Assembly (NCBI GenBank): GCA_034387635.1 | Contig: JAOANU010000014.1 | Location: forward strand, 62,001-126,000 | Source: Rhodosporidiobolus odoratus | Lineage: Eukaryota > Basidiomycota > Microbotryomycetes > Sporidiobolales > Sporidiobolaceae | Direction of reading: 5' to 3' | Length of the DNA: 64,000 bases | Shown here: one piece after another, positions 44,273 to 54,511 of the stretch | Position numbering within the stretch: the first letter of the stretch is position 1 | Layout: every line of letters starts with the position of its first letter | Notes under the pieces: model-generated | Seen by the model: the letters and a program-made list of their open reading frames with translations, nothing else | Database searches by the model: none | Told to the model about the DNA's origin: nothing | Made by a program: the position numbers and the translations under genes

Positions 44273-47200
44273 ATGGCGTCCGTAGCCACTCCTCCCCCTT
44301 CCACGCTACTCATGGGTCCTCCTTCAACCGCCTCCTTTTCCCTCGATCCACCCTCTTCAGCCGCGGTATCGCCAGTATCAGCAGTACAGACAATGTCGAA
44401 CATCTGCCAGGCGGCTAACTGCGTAGCGATCGTGCGTTTTTCTCGCTCGCTTTTCTCCCTTTTCTCGCTCACCAATTTTGCTTGCCGTTCCCCTCGCTCG
44501 CCATCGATCTCGCTCTTCCTCCTTGACGTCGCTACCGTCACCTGACTTGATGGCGCCACCTCGCCCCTTGCTCAGTTCGTCCCCATCCTCCTAGGGGTCC
44601 TCGTCTCGTCCATCCTCCTGGGAATGGTCTTCGTCAGAGGCTACCGCTAGATCTCGCTCTTCCCGGACGCTCGCTTCCGAACAAAGCGTATCATGGTATG
44701 CGCCGTCATAGTCGCTCAAGTGGTACAGACCTCAATGGACATAGCGAGGGTTCTGCTCGTGCGTATCCTGTGGCTTTCCCGCCTTTCCTGCTCTTTCAGG
44801 AACTTCCGCTTATCTCGCCGCCCCGATTGCTGATCGCTTTTTGCAAATACCGCTTCTGATGCAGATTTACGCCGTACACTTTGGTGACGCCTTGTTCTTC
44901 CTGCGCCCTCGCTGGGAAGACTGCCTCGCACCCTTGTTCGCCGTCCTCCTCCAGGTTCAGACTCAATTCTTCCTCCTCTCGCGCACGCACATATATGCAG
45001 GGGTCGCCGGAATGCGCAACGGCGTCAAGTGGACTGGGACAATCGCGTTATCGGTTCTAATTTTGGGGAGTGGAGCTTGCGGGATGGCGACGAGTCTTGA
45101 GATCAAGGTAAGGCGATTCAGAGTCGCGGTTTCTACTCCCTCGCACAATCTGATGTCTTCTCTCACTGCAGCTCCTCAACTCCCTCGTTCGTCTTTCACC
45201 TGGTCATCCGGAGGCAGGACTGCTCAACATAGTCGCTCCGGCGTGGCTCGTGTCTTCCGCCTTCGTCGATTGCACACTCTGCATTCTCGTCACCCAGTGC
45301 GTTCCCTTTGCACCTCCCTCCCGAAGCTCAGGCTTGCGAGCTGTCAAGCGAGAGTCAGCGACTGACCTTCTCAAATGAACGTCGCAGCGAGCTGCTTTCG
45401 GCCAGAAAAGCGGCAGGCGGCATGGCTAGCTACAACTCGCAGGCGGCACTGAGCGTGCTGAAGAGGCTCGTGCGGGTCGTGCTGCGGTCTGGTGTCATGT
45501 AAGCCTTTCTCCCTGTCTGCCGCGTCATCTCTCGCTGACTTTCTTGTTACGCAGCCTCGCCCTTGCGCAGACCTCCACGGCCGCGGCGTGGATTGTCGAA
45601 GCCCATACTGCTCGCGGCCAAATGTATGATTGGACCTCCTTCTCGCCCCATCCTTGCTCACCGCTTGCACCATGGGCAGCTCGTCAAGCTGGGTCTACCT
45701 CCCGATCATCATTCTCCCTAAGATTTACACCCTCACCTACTTCTCCATCCTTATCGCACCTCGACGTCATCTCAGCACGTCTGCCTCCTTTACCTACGAA
45801 ACGAATTCGACGCTCCCTCTCGCTTATTCCAGAAATCAGCTTTCTCCGCTCACCGAGTCTCGTAGGAGGCTCTACCTCGGTGCACCCCAGCACCTTTTCG
45901 GTCCGTCGCCAGAACGCGAGGGTCACGAGCTCAGCACCTCTCGCTCGTACGAAGACTCGCGGTCGTTTCCTACTCGTCCAGGCGCTCCTGCGTCGGGCGG
46001 CGCACGAGACCAAGTCCCTTCCCATGTCCTGCGGCGAGATTCGTCGTATCGTGGACGGCAACACTCAGGCTATGAGCACGACCTCATGATGGAGGACAGC
46101 CTCGTCATACTCTCCACCGTCCATTCTTCCGAAGATTTCAGCTTCCGACCTCAGGTACTCGCCCTCGCTCCTTACGCCCTGCCCGCTTCGCCTGCAGCGA
46201 GCTCTCCGCAGTACGAGGGGGCGTATCATCCGTATCGCCAACCGTACGAACAGCGAAACTTGTCAACGCACCTTCCAGCTACCCCGCCCCGCACTCCGCC
46301 TACCTCTGCGGCTCAACCGAGCGACCACGACGAGCTAAAGCGCTCGAGCTTCGTCTACGCCCCTACACCGCCTCTCAGCGTCTCGTTCGCTGCTCCTCGC
46401 GGTGAAAAAGGCCGGATGTACATTCCGCAACCGGCTCTTTCCACTGTATACGAAGGCTCGTCCGGCACACCTCGCACGGCAGAAGGGGCGTATACCTTCC
46501 CCTCGTCTTCCCCGGCTGCCGCTTCGGGCGCTGGAGGCAGAGGCAGTTGGATCATGCTTGCTTGTCCTGCCGGACCCGCGAACGATGGAGAAGCGGCAGA
46601 GATGGCTAAAGTCGAGCACCTCGCTTCACCGATCATTCACACTCTCCCTGAGCTCGCGAAACCGCATCCGTACTCTGCACTGGCACTCTCGCCACCTTCC
46701 TTGAGCGCATTACCGGCCACTTCGGGGTCTTCGCCGCCTAAGAGTCCGAGGTTGTTCGAGCGGAGGGGGGCGGTGGACTTGCTGCAAGCTGAGAAAGGTA
46801 GGCCGCTGAGGATGGAGAGACGACCTGGAGAGCTGGATGGGTTCGAGGAAGGCGGAGAAGCTGCGTCTTCCAACCCGAGGGTGGAGGGATCGGAAGATAG
46901 CGAGACGGCGCCAGTGCTGGCAAGATTGGAGAGGGAGGTTGAGGCCGCGCTCGAAGTAGCAATTAAAGGGGATGACGGGGCTGAAGGTAGGCCTAGCGAA
47001 CCGGTACGATGCATCCACTTCCTCCTCAACTGGGTGTCACCCTGACTTTTGAGTTTTTTCCTGCAGCCTATTCTACCTCCCGTTCCTCTTGCCTCGCACT
47101 TCAGCTCTCCGTCTTCGTCGGCTTCTTTCTCTTCCCCCTCAGCCTCGCCTACCCAGGTTCCTCTCACCCAAGCTCGCCATCGCTACAAGCCCTCTTTCAC

Positions 47201-47612
47201 ATTGTCTCCAAACGGCTCCGACACAACCCTCGATGCCGTTCTCCACGCACTCCGCGCGCCTCTCCCTTCATCTCTCCCTCTTCCGTCTTCATCGTCATCC
47301 CTCGCCGCCGCCGGCACCCGCATCGCCCCGCCGCCTCCTCCTCCTACGCCGGGCAAGAAACGCCTCCGCCAACTCCACCACCGTCGAGGTGAAGGGTCCT
47401 TCGCTTCCTTCTCTAGCTTGAAGAAGAAAGCGTCGATGGCGAGGACGAGCAGCAGCGGGAGTACGGACTTTGCCTGCAAGGATGCGAGGATGATTGAGCA
47501 GGAGAGTAGGGCGGTCATGGCTGCGGTAGCGGCTGCGAGGGAGGTGGAGAGGGACGGCAGGATTGACGAAGGCGGGAGTGAGGAGACTGAAGGGGGGGTT
47601 GAGGCGTGGTGA
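44273..47612 (+). CDS. Seven-helix-type fungal membrane protein with in-frame TAG in helix 1 region
   Basis: Resembles basidiomycete multi-pass proteins of the DUF6534/DUF6533 kind, whose role is unknown. Exon 1 (MASVATPPPSTLLMGPPSTA...) leads to FVPILLGVLVSSILLGMVFV, an unresolved TAG at 44648-44650, then ISLFPDARFRTKRIMVCAVI. Further helices follow: IYAVHFGDALFFLRPRWEDC, WTGTIALSVLILGSGACG, a VAPAWLVSSAFVDCTLCIL segment, LALAQTSTAAAWIVEAH and SSSWVYLPIIILPKIYTLTY. The C-terminal tail of about 600 residues is Ser/Pro-rich with acidic patches and ends at TGA 47612. In homologous proteins this position is the Tyr of a conserved VxxYxYF..FP segment, so TAG replaces a Tyr codon. All later exons stay open and in phase. 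Either an assembly error, a recent nonsense allele, or removal by an atypical 54-nt intron (44597-44650), which would delete helix 1. Confidence 0.6.
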
Positions 47613-48215
47613 AGGTGGAGAAAAGAGGTTTGAGAAGGTCGCGACGGTTGTGTGTTTCGAGGTTGTGCGTTTGATATTGCCAGCCTAGGTTCCCTCAAAG
47701 GCTGGACGCGACAACCGCCTGCATCACGCTTGCGAGGAATGCTCGTGCGGATTGCGACGAGCTCAGAAAGTATCATGGCGGCGATCAGCGTCGCAGCAGC
47801 GCTTTTTCCCCGTTGTCGAGCAGCAGCTTACTTTGCACCTCGACTCGCGACGTCGTTGACAGCCTTACAAGCACTGCTTTCTTTGCAATACCTCGCTGCT
47901 GGCGGACCGCGGTCTGCCCCTTCCCCGTTTTCCCGCGCGTCCGCCCATCGCCCCCGGTGCTCCGCATTTGCTTGACGTGAGGTTCGGCCAGCGAAGACGG
48001 AGCTAAAGCAGGAGCACCGGAACGGCAAAGCTGCCCCCATTCACACTGTGCACGACGAGCGCTGCTGAACTACCGCAAGAACACCCGCGCACGTCCAGAC
48101 ATCGCGACTTTCAATTTTGATTGTTCCCCCCACTCGACTAGGGTCACTCCCCACGCACACTCCAAGACCCGAGCGACTCTCCCTCCGTCACTCAGCTTCT
48201 CCCACTCGAAGCAGA
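47613..48215. other. Intergenic, GUT1 upstream region
   Basis: About 600 bp between the membrane-protein gene and GUT1. No exon supported. The last 100 bp are C/T-rich (CTCCCTCCGTCACTCAGC-type), consistent with a GUT1 promoter/leader. Confidence 0.5.
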
Positions 48216-51088
48216 ATGTCTGCCTCTGACCTCCAACGCAGAGCTTCTACCACGGTCAAACCACCCGGCGCTTCCTCTGGAGCTGCTGGTCCACCGACTG
48301 TAGAGGAACCACCTCGCCGCGGAGCGAGCCTCATTCGCCGTACATCAACCGCAGGCCACATTCCCCCTGAGGGCTTGTCCCGCCGACCTTCTCTCGCCTC
48401 GTCGTCCCGTCGTCCGTCCTTCGCCTCGCACACACCGCCTGAATCGCTCTCTCGTCGGAGCAGTTTCGCGAGCAGTGCAGGTCCGGGTAGTCTGAGTAGG
48501 AGGAGCAGTACCGCTAGTCATATCCCGCCTGAGGGGTTGAGGAGGCCGTTTGGCTTAACGGAGTTGAACAAGAACCCCAGTTCTCATCCGGATAGGGACG
48601 CGGTGGTGGATGAGGAAACCGAGTTTGTCGGGTGAGCCTTGTTTCTTCCCGCCATGCCGTATCGCTTCGGCGGTTCAAGATTCAGGCGCGATACTACCGG
48701 AGAAGCCTGTATCAAGCGGTCTTGCGGAAGAGAGGTTGGGAAAAGTATTGAGTAGCTGATGCACTCTTCCTTTGAATAGTGCGATCGACTGCGGTACCAC
48801 CTCGTGCCGTTTCTACATCTTCGATCAATGGGCAGATGTAGTCGCAAACTACCAGATTGAGTTCGAGCAGCGTGTGTTTTCATACCTTTCTGCTTCCCCC
48901 ATTGACCGCGAAACTGATCTTTGTCCTCCTTTTTTCTGCAGTTCACCCGGAACCTGGTTGGCACGAGCACGACCCGTCCACTTACACGGTCGAAATTGAC
49001 AAGTGCATTACCGAGTGCATGAAGCAATTCGAAGAGCGTGGTCACACCAAGGATCAGCTCAAGGGTGTCGGTATCGCGACTCAGCGAGAAACGACCTTGT
49101 TGTGGAGTAAGAAGACGGGCGAGAAGCTTCACAATGCCAGTGCGTCACTTTGCTTCCCTTACTTTCCGCTAACAACTTTACTGACCCGTCTCCGTCTTCT
49201 CGTCGCCCTGTTCTCACTGGCAACTCTGGCGCTTGACCCGACAGTCGCCTGGCCCGACGCTCGTAACGCCGCCGATGTGCGTGCGCTCCGTGCCAAGGCC
49301 GAAACCCGCACTTTCCACACGCCCGAGGGAGTCGTGGTTGGTGAGGAGGGTGTCAGGCGCTTGACCGGACTGCCGTTCTCGTGCGTTTCTTTCCTCTTCC
49401 CGAGCCCTATGTGCCTCGGTCTGACATGAGTTGCGCGTGCAGGACCTACTTCTCCGCGACGAAGTGGACTTGGCTCGTCGAGAACTGCGAGGAGGTCAAG
49501 CAGGCGAAGGCGGAGAACGACTTGATGTTGGGAACAGTCGATTCTTGGCTGGTCTACGTACGCCCATCTTTCTGTTCGTCTGACTTCCCTCGCGCTGAGC
49601 CGTTCTTCCGCCCTTCCCTTCCTTCACAACCTTTTTCTACTGCGCCTCCCTCGAATCCCCCTTCCACTCGCTCAACAGCAATTCACCGGCGGTAAAGACG
49701 GCGGTATCCACATCACCGACGCTAGCAACGCCTGCCGCACTCTCCTCTACGACATCCACAAGCAAGCCTGGTCGGACGAGCTCTGCGACTTCTTCGAAGT
49801 CCCCATGGAGTGCTTGCCCGAGATCAAGAGCAACAGCGAGGTCTACGGCCATTTCCACAAGGGCCACATCCTCGAGGGCATCCCGATTGCTGGTTTGATC
49901 GGAGATCAGCAGGCCGCTCTCGTCGGTAACAAGTGTCTTACAAAGGGAGATGCGAAGCAGACCTACGGTTCGTTGAGATCCTCTCTCCTCCTGCTGCGGG
50001 GGCGGAACTGACACTTGTTCCCCCTTTTCTCCCTTCTCTCTGTTCAGGTACCGGTTGCTTCATGCTCTACAACACTGGAACTGACATTGTCAAATCGACG
50101 CACGGTCTCGTCACTACCGTTCGTCGCTTTCCTACTGTTTTTCAACCGTACTCCCGCTCAGTCATCTTCGTGCACCTTACAGGTCGGCTATAAGATGGGT
50201 CCGAACAACCCCCTCCACTATGCCCTCGAAGGTTCGGTCGCCGTTGGTGGTAGTTCCGTTCAATGGCTCAGGGACAACCTCGGTATCATCGAGCACCCCA
50301 GGGAGGCCGGTCAGCTAGCGGAAATGGTCGAAGACACCGGTGGTGTCTACTTCGTCACTGTGCGTCGCCCGTTCCCGTGCTCCTCGTGTACAGGATAAGC
50401 TGATTCTTGCCTTGACTTTTCAGGGTTTCGCCGGTCTCTTCGCTCCTTACTGGGACATGCGCGCTACCGGTATGCTCATCGGTCTGTCCACCTACACCAC
50501 TCGCCACCACATCGCCCGAGCGACTCTCGAAGCAACCTGCTTCCAGACCCGCGCCATCCTCGACGCCATGGCCAAGGACACCGCTCTTTCGGCCAGCACG
50601 AAGGAGGAGAGTAAGGGCAAGGATGGACCCGCTGGGTTGAAGGTTTTGCAGGTTGACGGTGGTATGACTGGTAGTGATGTTACGATGCAGCTGCAGGCGG
50701 ACATACTCGGAATCAAGGTTAGGCGACCGGAGATGAGGGAGTGAGTCCTTTCCTATTCACCGCATCCCTTTTCCCTCGTTGACCTCTCCTCGCGCACCCA
50801 GGTCGACCGTCCTCGGTGCCGCTCTCCTGGCCGGTGCCGCCCTCAACCTGTTCGACTGGGATCTCAGCAGGCCGAGGTCGCTCTTCAAGGTCAACAGGCT
50901 CGACGTCAAGACGTTCGTGCCCCTCATTACTGAGGAGGAGCGAGAGTGGAAGTATGCAGGATGGATGAGGGCGGTTGACAGGGCTAGGGGCTGGCAGAGT
51001 GCGTCTCATCTTTCGCTCTTCTGTCCTCCCTTAGCGGATCAGTACTCACTTTGCCTTCTGTTTCGCAGCCAACTCGGGCCACGGCTAA
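48216..51088 (+). CDS. GUT1: Glycerol kinase with RRxS repeat N-terminal extension
   Basis: FGGY-family kinase converting glycerol and ATP to glycerol 3-phosphate, the entry step of glycerol use. ATG 48216 starts an extension of about 140 residues ([20 protein letters not shown]...), then after an intron [20 protein letters not shown] (phosphate-binding loop). Next come [143 protein letters not shown] and [20 protein letters not shown], the FGGY C-terminal signature. It ends TNSGHG with TAA at 51086. More than ten short introns; all motifs in order, so catalytically intact. The N-terminal extension is unusual for the family. Confidence 0.94.
48333..48539 (+). repeat. 45-bp tandem repeat encoding RRxS motifs in GUT1 N-terminus
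   Basis: Residues 40-108 of the GUT1 product consist of 15-residue units: [15 protein letters not shown], a short 9-residue unit [39 protein letters not shown] and [15 protein letters not shown]. Each unit carries one R-R-x-S motif, the consensus of protein kinase A and related basophilic kinases. With RRAS at residues 8-11 there are six such motifs. Confidence 0.85.
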
Positions 51089-51572
51089 GTGTCTCCCTTA
51101 TGTGTGCCCCCCATTCCCTCCCAAGGTCATTGGAGTCTTGGAAGTTCTCTGTACAGCTAGACGCCTCGATGATATATACAAGAAACAGTTTTGTTCGTTC
51201 GTTCGTTCTTTCTGTCCTGTTTTTCGTCGCGGACCTCGGCTGGGCGCGATCGTCATACTTTGAGCAGGTGAGCGCATTCGACACGATTCAAGGGTACGCC
51301 GGGTGCTTGAGGGTGGTTCTTTGGAAATATCGGAGCTGGGTTGAGAAGGTCGCCCTTTTTTGTCCTTTCTTTTGCTGCGCTCTGTCGTCCGCTCCATTCC
51401 CTTACCCTCAGTGCGTGCGCCCGTACTACTGCACTTTACCATCTCTCGGATTGAGCCCGTTAATCTTCACAGCATCGAACGCCTGCAGCTCGACTCGCCG
51501 TCCCTCCTCGCCTGCTTCTCCTGTTCTCGCCTCTCTATACTTTCATACCCCACACAATCTCTACAGCCGATC
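51089..51572. other. Intergenic, no gene seen
   Basis: GUT1 3' region and upstream region of the next membrane-protein gene. Contains a (GTTC)4-like run at about 51186-51210. No exon supported. Confidence 0.45.
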
Positions 51573-53314
51573 ATGGGTAACGCTCATATCCCCCACCGTG
51601 CATCTTTCACTCGCACCACAGGCAACGGTTCAGATGAAAAACGCTTGTCGTCGCACACCTCTTCCCGCGTCCTCGACGCGAGCCAAAGGCGCAAGTCTCG
51701 CTACACAAGGAATATCAGCATCTTCTTCGTCATCCTCTCCATCCTGGTGCTGGTCGCCTGGATTATCGCCGCCATCGTCCTCGCTCATGTCAGAGTCAGA
51801 CTCTTTCTCCCGCTTAACTACCTCAGAACAAGTTAGATCAGTGTCAAGGGGTTCAAGTAGGCCTAATCACCGCTTGCTCTGTCTCGCGCCAACGTATACG
51901 CCTCCTCAGCACGCTTGTTACTTTCTCGGGAACCGTCGTCGCTACTTTGGTGGGCATGGGCGGCCTCGCTCAGGGTCTCACGGCCATCCTTCGCCACCGC
52001 ATACCCCGCCCGCAAGGCGTCTCTCTCTACACCTGTGATGCGCTCGTCGGCTACGCCGGCCAGGCGCCGCTAAGTTCAGCTGGTCGGCCGTATTCGCGTT
52101 CCTTCTCTTCGTCCTCATATAGCTTCTCCCGGCGGCGGCCGAGGCGACTTTCTCTCTCGACGTCGCTCAGACCAATCTCAGGTGCGCCGTCACTATCGAT
52201 ATGCTGTATGTTCTCGCTTGACCTGTTCCCCTTCCAGCGTACCTTTCCGCCTAGCGAGAATCTTCAGTCCGAGCAACACCGACCTCACATAGTCAACTGG
52301 CCTAGCGCCCGACATCGCATGCGACCTCGACCTCAACGCCTATGCCTCTGCGGACCTCGAGCTGTACGGTTCAAACGCAACGATTTCCGCGACCGTCTTC
52401 GGAGTGCAGCAAGAGGCGTCTCGACCGATGTACTCCGTCATTTGGCAAGCCATGCTCATGCAGTATCCGAGTACTTTCGACTACTTCTCACACTCGGTTG
52501 CTCGCAAAGTTGGCGCACCGGGTTAGATGCAGGCGCATGTCCCAGTCGAAGCCTTTTCAACGAAGGCATCCTGCGATGTCTTCCCGATTAAAGAGAATGT
52601 CACCTACTTCCGCCCCGCCAATACCAAATGGGCATCCTTTACCTTCAATCTTTCCGGCGGGATCAAGGAAGCGAGTTACGGTCGATACGGCGTAGAACAG
52701 GTTGCCGACACCTTTGCCCTCTCCCGAGACGACAACATCACGACTGTCTACCTCTTCGTTGCCAACCTGACTGGCAAGCCAATTCTCGCCTTCACGCACA
52801 AATGTACCGTAGATGCAGTCTCCTCCGCCATCGTTCCCGTCACCTACTTCGACCGCGCGGTGAACACTACCACCTCGGGAACAGCTTACGACGAGATCGA
52901 CATGCCTTCCAATTTTCCACTCGCCTTCTACGTCGCGGACCAGCTCAACTCGTTCGGCTCAAAAGGGTTCCCTGCGCTTCAAATATAAACTTCATCACGC
53001 CTCGGCCAACGATTCAGTCAAGCTCTCGACTGTCTTTGTTGAGGTTGCTGAGAAGAATGCGCTGGCGAGATTGAGCGCGGATCTGACTGCTGATGTGTAC
53101 AAGCGAGAGGGTGCAAATTACGCTACCGTCAATAGCAAAGTGAGTGTTCTCCCTCTTTGCCTTGCTCTCGGCGCTGTTCTTTCTCTCTCGCGACATGTTC
53201 CACTGTGCCTTGGAGTCCTCACACCCTCGGACTCACGCGCAGTATACCGTCCAAGCCTACAAGCACCACCTTTCCGGCACCGGCTTGGGTATCGGTGATG
53301 AAGATATAGCCTAG
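51573..53314 (+). pseudogene. Decayed membrane-protein gene with two amber stops and two frame breaks
   Basis: From ATG 51573: MGNAHIPHRASFTRTTGNGS, a helix (ISIFFVILSILVLVAWIIAA), then ACSVSRQRIRLLSTLVTFSG and VVATLVGMGGLAQGLTAILR. Near 52065 the frame must shift to continue with KFSWSAVFAFLLFVLI, which runs into TAG at 52120 and resumes LLPAAAEATFSLDVAQTNLR. After an intron comes DIACDLDLNAYASADLELYG, a second TAG at 52524, then MQAHVPVEAFSTKASCDVF up to LNSFGSKG. A shift at the AAAAGGG run (52961-52967) is needed to reach LRFKYKLHHASANDSVKLST and the last exon ending GDEDIA with TAG at 53312. Architecture is one or more N-terminal helices and a large beta-rich, N-glycosylation-site-bearing extracellular part. 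Translation shows constraint on both sides of every break, so the damage is recent or technical. Confidence 0.6.
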
Positions 53315-53488
53315 TGCTGCAAAAACATTGTCGGCTCCGAGTGACAGTGCTCATTTCTGCGAGGAGAGCGTGTCTGCAGCTGTTGAGTTATTCGGACTGC
53401 TTTGCGGCGTTGGTAGCTGAACTGAGAAGGCCGGAATCTAGGCAAACTTAGTATGCTCGCAGCTTATTGCAGCTTTGCGTCGCTCTGA

Positions 53489-54323
53489 ATGTCAGGTAGA
53501 GTGCAAGCTCGGCTTAGAGCCTCGCCCATCCGCGACGCAGCTACTCGCTTCGTCGTGTACGACTTGGGCAGTGGAAACCGCTACGAGGTAAGCTTTTCGT
53601 CCAGTCCCGTAGGTGTCCCGGCCACCTCTGATCGATGGCGTACTGTCGTAAGCTGTAGAAGGACGCTTGTTGGTGCGTGCAAGAAGAAAAGGATTTGTAT
53701 GCTGAGAGCACTGAGGAGTCAAGACAGCTGCGTATGTTCTTGCTCTCTTCTCGTTCGCCCTTTCTTCTGACTTTCGCCAAATGCGCTTGGAATGCGTGTC
53801 CCTCCGTCTCTGTGACATCTTTGGTTATGAGGGCTGTTTGACCGGCTGTATGCTGACTCCGCACCTGCAGAACAAAGTCACCCCGAAATTCTCCTTCCGT
53901 CGGCGCCTCGCACGCGATCTCTCCTCCACTCTCTCTTCAACAACTTCACGGGACGAGCACGCTGACGGGCAGGCCGACGACGACGACGAAGACGACGACC
54001 CACTCCACCTCCGCGCAGCGCAGCACGACGATTTCGCTTGTGAAGGTGCCGGATTGAGTAGTATGCTGAGGAAGTTGGCGAGTGGGGAGGTGGATGAAGA
54101 AGCCTGGAAGGTGGTGGCACAGGAGAGAGAAAGAGGGGAAGGGGTGGCGTTGTACAAGAGGGGTCCGGTTAGTCTTTTTTTCCCTCGTCTCTCAAAGTGC
54201 ACGGAACAAGGGTATTGATGCCGTCTCGTATAGGTCTCGGCCCTGGAGCTCTTGCGTCTCGAGGCACACGATGCTTTACAACGGCACAGGAGGAAATGGA
54301 AAAGATGGTGGCAGCGGTTGTGA
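53489..54323 (+). CDS. Hypothetical protein with acidic stretch
   Basis: Not recognised. Three exons: 53489 to about 53729 (MSGRVQARLRASPIRDAATR ... RALRSQDSC), an intron GTATGTTC...CTGCAG, then NKVTPKFSFRRRLARDLSST with a run of Asp/Glu (DDDDEDDD) and AGLSSMLRKLASGEVDEEAW. After an intron starting GTTAGT the last exon reads VSALELLRLEAHDALQRHRR and KWKRWWQRL, with TGA at 54321. About 180 residues, basic N- and C-termini around an acidic centre; the C-terminus is an amphipathic Arg/Trp helix. Co-directional with, and about 170 bp downstream of, the decayed membrane gene. No family or membrane segment. Confidence 0.5.
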
Positions 54324-54511
54324 GGAGAGATGGTTGTACGGAAGCTTGTAACGGTATTTACGGACTTGAGTCGCCTCTCGTGCTCTCCTACAGCACATGT
54401 CGGTGCGCTCGAGTAGAAGAGGGGCTAAACTGAAGGTTTGCAAGCTCGACAAGGGATAGACGGCACAAGCTGAGAAAGAAGGCACACAAAAAAGGCAAGC
54501 GCAGCCATCTC

